A stretch of DNA of 64,000 nucleotides from Methylomagnum ishizawai (lineage in GTDB: Bacteria > Pseudomonadota > Gammaproteobacteria > Methylococcales > Methylococcaceae): NCBI RefSeq assembly GCF_900155475.1, contig NZ_FXAM01000001.1:3358881-3422880 (forward strand), given 5' to 3'. Numbering within the stretch: position 1 is the first letter of the stretch; every line of letters begins with the position of its first letter. A program made the translations under genes and the position numbers. This document shows, piece by piece, positions 6,430 to 15,365 of the stretch. Below the pieces are notes generated by a model. It was not told the DNA's origin. It ran no database searches and was given only the letters and a program-made list of their open reading frames with translations.

Positions 6430-8760
6430 CTACAGTATTTTCTTGAACCGCTCCAACAACACCGTTTGCGCCTCCACCCCCGGCGAATCTTCGACCGGCT
6501 CCACCCGCTGGTACGTCCCCTCCGGTCCCAAGCGCCAAGCCTGGGAATCGTCCCTGAGATAAAGCTCCAGATCGTCGCGGATGCGGTCGGCCAGCTTCTT
6601 GTTCTCGATGGGGAAACACGCCTCCACCCGGCGGAACATATTGCGCGGCAGGAAATCGGCGCTGGCGGCGTATAACTCGGGGGCACCGCCGTTCTCGAAG
6701 CTATAGATGCGGCTGTGTTCCAGGAAGCGCCCGATCAGGGAACGGACCTCGATCTTGTCCGACACGCCCGCAACCCCAGGCCGCAAACAGCAAATCCCGC
6801 GCACGATCAGCTTGATCTCCACCCCGGCCATCGAGGCCCGGTACAAGGCCTGGATCAATTGCGGCTCGGCCACGGCGTTGACCTTGACCACGATCCGGGC
6901 CGGTCTTCCGGCCTGGGCGTGTTCGGCCTCGCGCTGGATTTTCTTCAACAACGATTGGTGCAGGGTGAAGGGCGATTGCAGCAACTTGTTGAGCTTGCCC
7001 ATCTTGCCGAGGCTGGTGAGTTGCACGAACACCTTGCGCACGTCCTCGCCCAAGGCCTGGTCCGCCGTCAGCAGGCAATAATCGGTATAGGTCCGCGCAG
7101 TGCGGGGATGGTAGTTGCCGGTGGACAAATGGGTGTAATAGCGCAGCCGTTTCCCCTCCCGGCGCAGGATGGAAATCAGCTTGCCGTGGGTCTTGTAGCC
7201 GACGATGCCGTACACCACCTGCGCCCCGGCCTCCTGCAAGCGGGTGGCGAGCGAGATATTGGCCTTCTCGTCGAACCGCGCCCGGAGTTCCACCACCACG
7301 GTGACTTCCTTGCCCGCCCGCGCCGCCTTCATCAAGGCTTCGACGAAGGGCGAATTGGGACCGGTGCGGTAGAGGGTCTGGCGGATGGCAACCACCTGCG
7401 GATCGTCGGCGGCCTGCCGCAGCAATTCGATAATGGGCGCGAACGATTCATAAGGATGCTGCAACAGGATGTCCTGCTTGCGGATGGCCTCGAACAAATC
7501 GTGCCCGGCGACCAACTGCGGCGGACAACCGGCGGTGAACGCCAGATATTTGAGATCGGGCCGGTCGATCAAATCGTAGACATCGCGCACCCGGCTGAGG
7601 TTGACCAAGCCATCGACCTTGTATAGCCGGTCGGCGCTCAGGCCGAACTGGGTCAGCAGGTAATCGATCAGGCCGTCCGGGCAGTTGTCGGCCACTTCGA
7701 TACGCACCTCGTCGCCATAGTTGCGGCTGCTCAATTCGCCTTCCAAGGCCCGCAGCAAATCGTCGATTTCCTCCTCGTCCAGATACATCTCGCTGTTGCG
7801 GGTGACGCGGAATTGATAGCAGCCGCGCACCTTCATCCCGTTGAGGAGTTCGTCCACGAAGTTGTGGATGATGGACGATAGGAACACGAAGTCGTGGGGA
7901 CCGCTGTCGGTTTCGCCCGGCGGCAATTGGATGATGCGCGGCAGGGAGCGCGGCGCTTGCAGGATCGCCAGCTCGATATCGCGGCCGAAGGCGTCCTTGC
8001 CCGATAGCGGGATGATGAAATTCAGGCTCTTGTTGAGGATGCGCGGGAAAGGATGGGCCGGGTCCAGGCCGATGGGGCTGAGGATCGGCAGCAATTCCTC
8101 CTCGAAATATTGCTTGAGCCAGGCCTGTTGCGACTCGTTCCAGCCGCCGCGGCGGATGAAGCGGATGTTTTGCTCGGCCAGCAGGGGCAGGATGACTTGG
8201 TTCAACACCCGGTATTGTTCGGCCACCAGTTCGTGGGCGCCGGCGCTGATGGCGGCGAGGGCTTCCTGCGGCGTGAGGTGGTCGGGTCCGGTGCGGACCG
8301 CGCCGAGTTCGGCCCGTTGGATCAGGCCCGCCGTGCGGACCTCGAAGAATTCGTCCAGGTTGGAGCAGGAGATACACAAGAAATTGAGCCGTTCCAACAG
8401 GGGCACGCGGTCGTCTTTGGCTTGTTCCAGCACGCGGCGGTTGAATTCCATCAGGCTCAATTCCTGGTTGATATACCAGCGGCCATCGGTCAGGTCCACC
8501 ATTTCGCCCTCCCCGGCCCCTTCTTCCCCGATAGCCCTACGGTCGTGGCGGAGGCCGGAGGATTCGGGATTGTCTTCCATATTGCCGATCATGTACTTGG
8601 CGGCGCGGATCATGCGCGTGGCCTTGGTTTTGCTGAGTCCGGGGATTTTGAGCAATTGCTCGACGTGGGCGGTGGCGAGTTCCTCGACCGAGAAGATGCC
8701 ATGCTCCGCGAGGCTGGCGCGGGTGGACTTACTGATGCCTTTGACGTTGTTGATAATCAA
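6430..8760 (-). CDS. ppk1: Polyphosphate kinase PPK1 with N-terminal helix-hairpin-helix domain
   Basis: This 776-residue enzyme reversibly transfers the ATP gamma-phosphate to polyphosphate. The PPK1 core starts near residue 93 (RWYINQELSLMEFNRRV), with CSNLDEFFEVR soon after. The phospho-histidine region is YYTHLSTGNYHPRTAR, and a YKTHGKL segment precedes it. Ahead of the core, residues 4-57 form two helix-hairpin-helix units (NNVKGISKSTRASL and KIPGLSKTKATRMI), which normally bind DNA or RNA and are not part of standard PPK1 proteins of about 690 residues. A charged linker (60-90) joins them. The frame is continuous, so this looks like a real fusion. Confidence 0.93.
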   Translation of the reverse strand: MIINNVKGISKSTRASLAEHGIFSVEELATAHVEQLLKIPGLSKTKATRMIRAAKYMIGNMEDNPESSGLRHDRRAIGEEGAGEGEMVDLTDGRWYINQELSLMEFNRRVLEQAKDDRVPLLERLNFLCISCSNLDEFFEVRTAGLIQRAELGAVRTGPDHLTPQEALAAISAGAHELVAEQYRVLNQVILPLLAEQNIRFIRRGGWNESQQAWLKQYFEEELLPILSPIGLDPAHPFPRILNKSLNFIIPLSGKDAFGRDIELAILQAPRSLPRIIQLPPGETDSGPHDFVFLSSIIHNFVDELLNGMKVRGCYQFRVTRNSEMYLDEEEIDDLLRALEGELSSRNYGDEVRIEVADNCPDGLIDYLLTQFGLSADRLYKVDGLVNLSRVRDVYDLIDRPDLKYLAFTAGCPPQLVAGHDLFEAIRKQDILLQHPYESFAPIIELLRQAADDPQVVAIRQTLYRTGPNSPFVEALMKAARAGKEVTVVVELRARFDEKANISLATRLQEAGAQVVYGIVGYKTHGKLISILRREGKRLRYYTHLSTGNYHPRTARTYTDYCLLTADQALGEDVRKVFVQLTSLGKMGKLNKLLQSPFTLHQSLLKKIQREAEHAQAGRPARIVVKVNAVAEPQLIQALYRASMAGVEIKLIVRGICCLRPGVAGVSDKIEVRSLIGRFLEHSRIYSFENGGAPELYAASADFLPRNMFRRVEACFPIENKKLADRIRDDLELYLRDDSQAWRLGPEGTYQRVEPVEDSPGVEAQTVLLERFKKIL

Positions 8761-9045
8761 GCTGCGGCTCCGCTCTGGGGGTGGATTCGGGCAGCATCAT
8801 AACCCAGTGCCGGGCCGGTGAGGGCCAGTGTCGCCCACCTGCGGCGCGGCGAAATACGGGTTTATCAATCCATGTCCCCGGCCTCCCGGATTCCACCGTG
8901 TTCCAGCCGGACCACGGCCCTACCGCACGTCCAGAATACCGGCCCCGGTCCCCTTTGACAGGAATCAGCCCCCTCCCGAGAATAACGCCCTCCCCGGCCC
9001 GCATCCCACGCCGGGGCAAACCCACCCGACCCCGAGGAAACATCG
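8761..9045. other. Divergent intergenic region between ppk1 and a membrane protein gene
   Basis: This GC-rich spacer must carry the promoters of ppk1 (minus) and the gene at 9046 (plus). I see no convincing -35/-10 pair, riboswitch or repeat. Reading frames across it are antisense shadows without a recognisable product. Confidence 0.4.
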
Positions 9046-9714
9046 ATGAACAAATGGGCATGGCAAGGCTTACTGGCGCTGACCCTGGTCTGGGCGCCGC
9101 CGCCCTTCCCCGCCGCCGCCGCAACCTCCCCCACGCCCACCGTGACCCCCGACAACCCATCCATCCCCCTGGTGCTAAACGGCATCACCGTCATGGTGTT
9201 CCGCAGTCCCTTCATGGGACTATCGCCCAGCGAGCGGGCCGAGGGCGCGAAAAAACGTCTCCAGGAATTCCTGCAAGAATACGGCTACGACGAGATCGGT
9301 GTCGGCTCCACCCCGCAAGGCCCCGCAGTCACCATCCACGAGGACATCATGTTCGTGGTGACACCCGGCGATATCCGCGATATTCCCGGTGCCAACCTGC
9401 GCGCCACCGCCGAACAAGCCGCCGAGGCGCTCCGCAGCCTGGAATCCCAGGAGCGGATGGAAGCTTTCAAGAGCAAGGTCACTGGCTTCAAGGTCAGCAC
9501 CAAATGGCTATTGATCCTGGTCGGTGTCGCCGGGGCCATGGTCGGGGGGCTTTATTTCCTCAAATCCCGCTATCTCGGCGGCGACCCCGGCTCGCTGGAA
9601 TGCCCGCGTTGCGGCAATGAATCCTCCGTCGAGTACGAAGAAGAACCCTCCTCCTTCCGCGTCATCTACAAATACCATTGCCGCGCCTGCGACTACCGCT
9701 GGTTCGGCTCGTAA
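9046..9714 (+). CDS. Membrane protein with MscS-like periplasmic segment and C-terminal zinc ribbon
   Basis: This 222-residue protein has a signal peptide (1-26), a proline-rich linker and a periplasmic region. In that region LSPSERAEGAKKRL and IHEDIMFVVTPGD resemble the N-terminal sensor domain of some MscS-family channels. One transmembrane helix follows (about 150-170), then a cytoplasmic zinc ribbon with CPRCG and CRACDYRW. The channel domain of MscS is absent. The combination suggests an envelope sensor or adaptor, but the function is unknown. It stands alone between ppk1 and kdsD. Confidence 0.6.
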   Translation: MNKWAWQGLLALTLVWAPPPFPAAAATSPTPTVTPDNPSIPLVLNGITVMVFRSPFMGLSPSERAEGAKKRLQEFLQEYGYDEIGVGSTPQGPAVTIHEDIMFVVTPGDIRDIPGANLRATAEQAAEALRSLESQERMEAFKSKVTGFKVSTKWLLILVGVAGAMVGGLYFLKSRYLGGDPGSLECPRCGNESSVEYEEEPSSFRVIYKYHCRACDYRWFGS

Positions 9715-9801
9715 AGCCGCTCCCAGGCCCGGCACGGAAACCCAAGCCCCCGCCCGCCCGTTCATGGCATAATCCGCGCTTTTGATCGTCCGCCCGTCCC
9801 G

Positions 9802-10812
9802 ATGAGCCCGCCCCCGGAACACCGCCGCGCCCCGCCACCCACCGACGCCGAAACCCTCTGCCGCACGGGACGCAAGGTCATCGCCACCGAAGCCGGGGCG
9901 GTCGCGGCCCTGGCCAGTCGCATCGACGCGGGTTTCGTCGCCGCCTGCCAAACCATGCTGGCCTGCCGGGGCCGGGTGGTCGTCACCGGCATGGGCAAAT
10001 CCGGGCATATCGCGGGCAAGATCGCCGCCACCCTGGCCAGCACCGGCACCCCGGCTTTTTTCGTGCATCCGGGCGAGGCCAGCCATGGCGACCTCGGGAT
10101 GATCACCCGCGAGGATGTGGTACTGGCCTTGTCGCATTCCGGCGAATCCGTGGAAATCCTCACCATCCTGCCCTTGCTCAAGCGCCTGGGCGTGCCCTTG
10201 ATCGCCATGACCGGCCAGCCCGCTTCCACCCTGGCCCGGCAGGCCGACGCCCATCTCCATACCGGCGTGGCCGAGGAAGCCTGTCCTTTGGGCTTGGCCC
10301 CGACTTCCAGCACCACCGCCGCCCTCGCCATGGGCGACGCCCTGGCGGTGGCCCTGCTTGAAGCCCGCGGTTTCACCGAGGAGGATTTCGCCTTCTCCCA
10401 TCCGGGCGGCAGCCTGGGGCGGCGGCTGTTGGTGCGGGTGCGCGACATCATGCACACGGGCGCGGAAATCCCCTGGGTGCCGGAACACGCCCTGGTGCTG
10501 GACGCGGTGCTGGAAATGACCGCCAAAAACCTCGGGATGACCGCCATCGTCGATGCCGGACAACGGGTGCTGGGCATTTTCACCGACGGCGATCTGCGGC
10601 GGCTGCTGGAAAAGGCGGGCGATATCCATGCCGTCCCGGTGGCGGCGGCGATGACCCGGACTTGCACCCGCGTGACGGCGGACCGCTTGGCGGCGGAGAC
10701 GGTCAGGATCATGGAAGGCAAGCGCATCAACGCCTTGCTGGTGGTGGACGCGGCGGGACGCTTGATCGGCGCCCTCAATATGCACGATTTACTCAGGGCC
10801 GGGGTGCTTTGA
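9802..10812 (+). CDS. kdsD: D-arabinose 5-phosphate isomerase
   Basis: This 336-residue enzyme converts ribulose 5-phosphate to arabinose 5-phosphate, the first step of Kdo synthesis for lipopolysaccharide. It has a SIS domain (about 45-180) with [16 protein letters not shown], the [11 protein letters not shown] segment and ALSHSGES. Two CBS domains occupy about 210-335. It heads the gene string kdsD-kdsC-lptC-lptA-lptB, and its stop overlaps the kdsC start by one base (TGATG). Confidence 0.96.
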   Translation: MSPPPEHRRAPPPTDAETLCRTGRKVIATEAGAVAALASRIDAGFVAACQTMLACRGRVVVTGMGKSGHIAGKIAATLASTGTPAFFVHPGEASHGDLGMITREDVVLALSHSGESVEILTILPLLKRLGVPLIAMTGQPASTLARQADAHLHTGVAEEACPLGLAPTSSTTAALAMGDALAVALLEARGFTEEDFAFSHPGGSLGRRLLVRVRDIMHTGAEIPWVPEHALVLDAVLEMTAKNLGMTAIVDAGQRVLGIFTDGDLRRLLEKAGDIHAVPVAAAMTRTCTRVTADRLAAETVRIMEGKRINALLVVDAAGRLIGALNMHDLLRAGVL

Positions 10813-11348
10813 TGCCGGAGACAGCGAGACAGGCGGCGTTGCAACGGGCCGCGAACATCCGCTTGGCGATTTTCGATGTGGATGGGGTGTTGACCGATGG
10901 CCGCTTGTTCTTCGACAGCGAAGGGCGGGAATACAAGACCTTCCACGCCCGCGATGGCCTGGGACTCAAGCTCCTGCGCCGGAGCGGGGTCGAGACCGCC
11001 GTGATTTCCGGGCGTTCCTCCCCCATCGTGGCCCGGCGCATGGCCAGCCTCGATATCGCCCATGTCCACCAGGGTTGCGAGGACAAGCTGGCGGTGTTCG
11101 GGCGGCTCCTAGAGGAACTCAAGCTGGAACCCGGACAAGTGGCCCATGTCGGCGACGATTGGATCGACCTGCCCTTGCTGCGGCGGGTGGGCTTGGCGGT
11201 GGCGGTGGCCGATGCCCACCCCGGCCTCCGCGAGCATGTCCATTGGATTACCCGCAATCCTGGCGGGCTGGGCGCCGCCCGCGAAGTCTGCGATCTCATC
11301 ATGGAGGCCCAAGGCACGCTGCGGGGCATATTGGACCGCTATTCCTGA
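10812..11348 (+). CDS. kdsC: 3-deoxy-D-manno-octulosonate 8-phosphate phosphatase
   Basis: This 178-residue HAD phosphatase removes phosphate from Kdo-8-phosphate. The nucleophile motif FDVDGVLTDG is near residue 20-29, FHARDGLGLKLL follows, and VGDDWIDLPLL carries the metal-binding aspartates. Length matches the family. The start at 10812 is fixed by overlap with the kdsD stop. Confidence 0.96.
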   Translation: MPETARQAALQRAANIRLAIFDVDGVLTDGRLFFDSEGREYKTFHARDGLGLKLLRRSGVETAVISGRSSPIVARRMASLDIAHVHQGCEDKLAVFGRLLEELKLEPGQVAHVGDDWIDLPLLRRVGLAVAVADAHPGLREHVHWITRNPGGLGAAREVCDLIMEAQGTLRGILDRYS

Positions 11349-11352
11349 ACCG

Positions 11353-11970
11353 ATGCCCAGTTTCAAAACCCTCGCGAGCTATCTCCTGCTCGGATCATTG
11401 GCCCTGCTCACCTGGTGGGGCGCGGAATACCTGGCACCCAAGGAGTTCAACCCGTCCAAGCCCGCGGTCGGCAAGATCGATTACTATTCCAAGAACATCC
11501 GTCGCACCGTGATGGACGCGACCGGCCATCCCAAGGAACTCCTGCTGGCCGAGACCCTGACCCATTACGAGAACGACAACCACACCGAACTCGGCCACCC
11601 CGTCATGACCCTGTATTCCAGCAAGGGCCAGCCCTGGGTCATCCACGCCGACGCGGCGCTCCTGCCCGGCGAGGGCGAAACCATCTACCTGCAAGGCGCG
11701 GTGCTGGTGGAACGGGAAGGCGGCGACGACAAGGGCAACCGGCCCATCCGCATCGAAACCACCGACGCCAGGGTCCAACCGGACAATAATTATGCCGAAA
11801 CCGACACCTTCGTCCGGGTCTTGAGCGAGGGCGACACCTTGACCGGGGTCGGGGGCAAGGTGTGGTTCGGGGACGACCTCAGGTTCAATATCCTGTCCCA
11901 AGTCCGGCGGGTATCGATCCCCAAGGAAACGCCGGATTCGAACGGCAAACGTGGCAGGTTCGGCGGATGA
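11353..11970 (+). CDS. lptC: LPS export protein LptC
   Basis: This 205-residue bitopic inner-membrane protein takes LPS from LptB2FG and passes it to LptA. One N-terminal helix (YLLLGSLALLTWWGAEYL) anchors a periplasmic beta-jellyroll with the characteristic TVMDATGHPKELLLAETLTHY and ADAALLPGEGETIYLQGAV segments. It starts 4 bp after kdsC and lies immediately before lptA, the standard order. Confidence 0.93.
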   Translation: MPSFKTLASYLLLGSLALLTWWGAEYLAPKEFNPSKPAVGKIDYYSKNIRRTVMDATGHPKELLLAETLTHYENDNHTELGHPVMTLYSSKGQPWVIHADAALLPGEGETIYLQGAVLVEREGGDDKGNRPIRIETTDARVQPDNNYAETDTFVRVLSEGDTLTGVGGKVWFGDDLRFNILSQVRRVSIPKETPDSNGKRGRFGG

Positions 11971-12043
11971 ACCCATGTGCGGCCCGCCTCCCCAATCTCC
12001 CTTCTCCACAGCGGACGGCAATCCCAAGCAGCAAGGTACGACG

Positions 12044-12607
12044 ATGAACAAGATCAAACAAGGCGGGAATCCCAAGCTGTCCGGGCTGGCGCTACTGGGT
12101 CTCCTGGCCGCGGCCCAGCCCGTCCCGGCCCTGGACAGCGACTCCAAACAGCCCATGTACATCGAGTCCGACACCGCCACTTACGACGAAAAGAAAGGCG
12201 AAACCATCTACGTCGGCAATGTCAAAGCCACCCAGGGTAGCCTTGAGGTCTACGGCGACAAGATGACCGTCTACCAGAAGGACAACAAGACCGACAAGAT
12301 CATCATCCTGGGAAGGCCGGCCCGGCTCAAGCAAAGGCCGGAAGGCGGCGACCAGGACATGCACGGCACCGGCCAGCGGGCCGATTATTTCCCCGAAACC
12401 GGCATCCTCATCCTCTACGACAAGGCCGTGACCTGGGAAGGCGAGGACATCAACATCAGCGAACATGTGGTCCGCAGCGACCGCATCGAATACGACACCC
12501 GCAACTCGCTCTACAAAGCCGGCAACGCCAGCACCGGCAGCAAGCGCGTGCATGTCACCATCCAGCCCAAGAAAGAAGCAGAAGACAGCGCCAGCCCCGC
12601 CCCATGA
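12044..12607 (+). CDS. lptA: Lipopolysaccharide transport periplasmic protein LptA
   Basis: This 187-residue protein has a signal peptide (KLSGLALLGLLAAAQPVPAL) followed by the LptA beta-jellyroll, which bridges LptC and LptD across the periplasm. PMYIESDTATYDEKKGETIYVGNVKATQGS is the typical first half of the domain. I set the start at ATG 12044, with AAGG upstream, because the longer in-frame extension has no signal-peptide character. The stop overlaps lptB as ATGA (12604-12607). Confidence 0.93.
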   Translation: MNKIKQGGNPKLSGLALLGLLAAAQPVPALDSDSKQPMYIESDTATYDEKKGETIYVGNVKATQGSLEVYGDKMTVYQKDNKTDKIIILGRPARLKQRPEGGDQDMHGTGQRADYFPETGILILYDKAVTWEGEDINISEHVVRSDRIEYDTRNSLYKAGNASTGSKRVHVTIQPKKEAEDSASPAP

Positions 12608-13329
12608 CCACCCTCACCGCCACCCAGCTCGCCAAGCGCTACAACCGCCGCAACGTCGTCGATGGCGTTTCCCTGAACATGCAGACCGGGGAAATTGTCG
12701 GCCTGCTCGGCCCCAACGGCGCGGGCAAGACCACCAGCTTCTACATGATCGTCGGCCTCATCAGCCCGGACAGCGGCAATATCCAGATGGACGGGCGCGA
12801 CATCACCCATTTGCCCATGCACTCGCGGGCCAAGCTCGGCATCGGCTATTTGCCGCAGGAACCCTCGATCTTCCGCAAGCTCAGCGTGGCCGACAACCTC
12901 CGGTCGGTACTGGAACTGCGCCAAGGCGTCGGGCGCAAGCAGCGCGAACAGATCATCGAGGAGCTATTGGACGAATTCAACATCGGCCATCTGCGCGAAC
13001 AGCCCGCCATGGGCCTCTCGGGCGGCGAACGGCGACGGGTGGAAATCGCCCGCGCCCTGGCCTGCGAGCCGCGGTTCATGCTGCTGGACGAACCCTTCGC
13101 CGGGGTCGATCCCATCTCGATCATCGATATCCAGAAGATCATCGACCACCTCAGGCTGCGCGGCATCGGCATCCTCATCACCGAACATAACGTCCGCGAA
13201 ACCCTGGGGATTTGCAACCGGGCCTATGTCCTGGCCGGCGGCAAGGTCATCGCCGAGGGCACCGCCGAGGCCATCGTCGCCCACCCGGAAGTGCGCCAGC
13301 ATTACCTCGGCGAAAACTTCTCGCTGTGA
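12604..13329 (+). CDS. lptB: LPS export ABC transporter ATP-binding protein LptB
   Basis: This 241-residue ATPase powers LPS extraction with LptF and LptG. Walker A is GPNGAGKTTSFY (about 38-49), the signature is LSGGERRRVEIARAL, Walker B is FMLLDEPFAGVD, and the switch histidine is in ITEHNVRETL. Translation is coupled to lptA by a 4-bp overlap. LptF and LptG are not in the window. Confidence 0.97.
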   Translation: MTTLTATQLAKRYNRRNVVDGVSLNMQTGEIVGLLGPNGAGKTTSFYMIVGLISPDSGNIQMDGRDITHLPMHSRAKLGIGYLPQEPSIFRKLSVADNLRSVLELRQGVGRKQREQIIEELLDEFNIGHLREQPAMGLSGGERRRVEIARALACEPRFMLLDEPFAGVDPISIIDIQKIIDHLRLRGIGILITEHNVRETLGICNRAYVLAGGKVIAEGTAEAIVAHPEVRQHYLGENFSL

Positions 13330-13431
13330 AACGCGGCTTTCGCGGCGGCTATACTAAAGTTAGAATGGGGCCAACAAAGAAATGGTACGTCCATTGCTAG
13401 ATATATCATAACGGCACGGATTTTCAGCGAG

Positions 13432-14904
13432 ATGAAGCAGACCCTCCAACTCCGCCTCGGCCAACAACTCACCATGACCCCGCAGTTGCAGCAAGCCATC
13501 AAGCTGCTACAGCTGTCGAGCCTGGACCTACAACAAGAAATCCAGCAAGCCTTGGATTCCAACATGATGCTGGAAATGGCCGAGGACGAGGGCTTCTCCC
13601 CCCCGGAAGTCGTCCACGACCTCAGCGAGCCCAAATCCTCCGAACCCGAACCCGAATACCGCGAACTCGGCAATATGGACGCCCCGGCGGATATCCCGCA
13701 GGAACTGGCGGTCGATTCCTCCTGGGACGAGGTCTACGACAACCTGCAAAGCTTCACGCCCGCCTCCTCCGGCGATTCCGACAACGACGACTTCCTGCTG
13801 CAACGGGCGCCGGCCCAGACCCTGCAAGACCTCCTGGTCTGGCAGATGGAGCTGACCAATTTCAGCGAGACCGATTACGCCATCGCCACCGCCATCATCG
13901 ACAGCATCAACGACGAGGGCTACCTGACCACCCCCGTCGCCGATATCCATCAAGGGCTGGCCGGCCAGATGCCCGGCCTCGAACTCGACGAGGTGAAGGC
14001 GGTCCTGCACCGGATACAGAGCTTCGACCCGCCCGGCGTCGCCGCCACCGACCTGGCCGATTGCCTGCGCATCCAGCTCCTGCAATTGCCCGAGGACACC
14101 CCCTGGCGCAAACAAGCCCTCAGCCTCGTCACCCACCACCTCGATATCCTGGCGAAGAAAGACCTGAACCGGCTCAAGCGCAACCTGGATATCGGCGACG
14201 AGGACTTGAACCACATCGTGGCCTTGATCCGCAGCCTGGAACCCAAGCCCGGCAGGCTCATCAACACCGGGGAATCGCAGTACATCATCCCCGATGTGTT
14301 CGTGTTCCGGCAGGGCGAACAATGGATCGTGACCCTCAACCCGGATATCGCGCCCAAGCTCAGGATCAATCCGTTCTACTCCAACATGATCAAACGGGCC
14401 GACTCCAGCTCGGACAACGTGACCATGAAGAACCATTTGCAGGAAGCCCGCTGGTTCATCAAAAGCCTGCAAAGCCGCAACGAAACCCTGCTGAAAGTGG
14501 CCCGCTCCATCGTCGAGCGCCAGAAGGATTTCCTCGACTACGGCGAAACCGCCATGAAACCCCTGGTCCTGCGCGACATCGCCGAGGAGGTCGGGATGCA
14601 CGAATCGACCATTTCCAGGGTCACCACCCAGAAATACATCCACACGCCCAACGGGGTGTTCGAGTTCAAATATTTCTTCTCCAGCCACGTCTCGACCAAC
14701 GCCGGCGGCGAATGCTCGGCCACGGCGATCAAGGCGTTCCTGCGGGAGATCGTCGATCGGGAAGACCCGGCCAAACCCCTGAGCGACGATGTGATTTCCA
14801 AACAGCTGAAGGAGCGCGGCATCAACGTCGCCCGCCGCACCATCGCCAAATACCGGGAAGCCATGGCGATTCCGCCGTCCAACGAACGCAAACGGGTGTT
14901 CTAA
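13432..14904 (+). CDS. rpoN: RNA polymerase sigma-54 factor
   Basis: This 490-residue protein directs polymerase to -24/-12 promoters and needs AAA+ enhancer-binding activators. The N-terminal activator-interacting region I contains LRLGQQLTMTPQLQQAIKLLQ. The core-binding domain follows, and the C-terminal RpoN box ARRTIAKYREAM ends the DNA-binding part. Its position directly after lptB and before hpf is the standard proteobacterial order. About 100 bp separate it from lptB, so it may have its own promoter. Confidence 0.97.
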   Translation: MKQTLQLRLGQQLTMTPQLQQAIKLLQLSSLDLQQEIQQALDSNMMLEMAEDEGFSPPEVVHDLSEPKSSEPEPEYRELGNMDAPADIPQELAVDSSWDEVYDNLQSFTPASSGDSDNDDFLLQRAPAQTLQDLLVWQMELTNFSETDYAIATAIIDSINDEGYLTTPVADIHQGLAGQMPGLELDEVKAVLHRIQSFDPPGVAATDLADCLRIQLLQLPEDTPWRKQALSLVTHHLDILAKKDLNRLKRNLDIGDEDLNHIVALIRSLEPKPGRLINTGESQYIIPDVFVFRQGEQWIVTLNPDIAPKLRINPFYSNMIKRADSSSDNVTMKNHLQEARWFIKSLQSRNETLLKVARSIVERQKDFLDYGETAMKPLVLRDIAEEVGMHESTISRVTTQKYIHTPNGVFEFKYFFSSHVSTNAGGECSATAIKAFLREIVDREDPAKPLSDDVISKQLKERGINVARRTIAKYREAMAIPPSNERKRVF

Positions 14905-15005
14905 GTCACCACACGGAACCCCGCCCAGCCCGGCGCGGACCGACGCGCCACCCACCCTCCCGCACCGAATCCGCGGGAGGCCGATTCCATCAACCGAGAC
15001 CCACT

Positions 15006-15293
15006 ATGCAAATCCAAATCACCGGCCACCACATCGAAGTCACCGACTCCATCAAAAACTATGTGACCGAGAAGTTCGCCAAACTGGAGCGCCACTTCGA
15101 CCAAGTCATCGACATCCATGTCATCCTGGAAGTGGAAAAGCTGGCCCAGAAGGCCGAGGCCACGGTGCAGGTCAACGGCAACAAACTGTTCGCCGAGGAC
15201 ACCCAGGAAAACCTCTACGCCGCCATCGACAACCTGATCGACAAGCTCGACCGCCAAGTCCTCAAGCACAAGGACAAAACCCAGAATCATTGA
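15006..15293 (+). CDS. hpf: Ribosome hibernation promoting factor (short form)
   Basis: This 95-residue protein binds the decoding region of the 30S subunit and helps form hibernating 100S ribosomes. The sequence opens MQIQITGHHIEVTDSI, and FAEDTQENLYAAIDNLIDKLDRQ is the conserved second helix. The short length places it in the Hpf/YfiA short class. Location behind rpoN fits. Confidence 0.94.
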   Translation: MQIQITGHHIEVTDSIKNYVTEKFAKLERHFDQVIDIHVILEVEKLAQKAEATVQVNGNKLFAEDTQENLYAAIDNLIDKLDRQVLKHKDKTQNH

Positions 15294-15311
15294 TAAGCTA
15301 GCCCGCGACCG

Positions 15312-15335
15312 CCGCCCCGGCCCCCGCCGGGGCGG
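15312..15335 (+). other. GC-rich hairpin between hpf and rapZ
   Basis: CCGCCCCGGC at 15312-15321 and GCCGGGGCGG at 15326-15335 form a perfect 10-bp stem with a CCCC loop. A T run is lacking, so it is more likely an intercistronic RNA-stabilising or pausing structure than an intrinsic terminator. It sits where ptsN is found in many relatives. Confidence 0.5.
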
Positions 15336-15365
15336 GAACCCCCCCAACCTAGCGACCCCCCCGCC

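Noticed and set aside
9508-10785. 425-residue minus-strand frame antisense to kdsD
   Set aside because: It is a high-GC shadow of kdsD with histidine/glycine/glutamine-rich low-complexity text and no recognisable domain. Similar long shadows (for example 28173-29417 and 53510-54964 on the plus strand) were rejected for the same reason.
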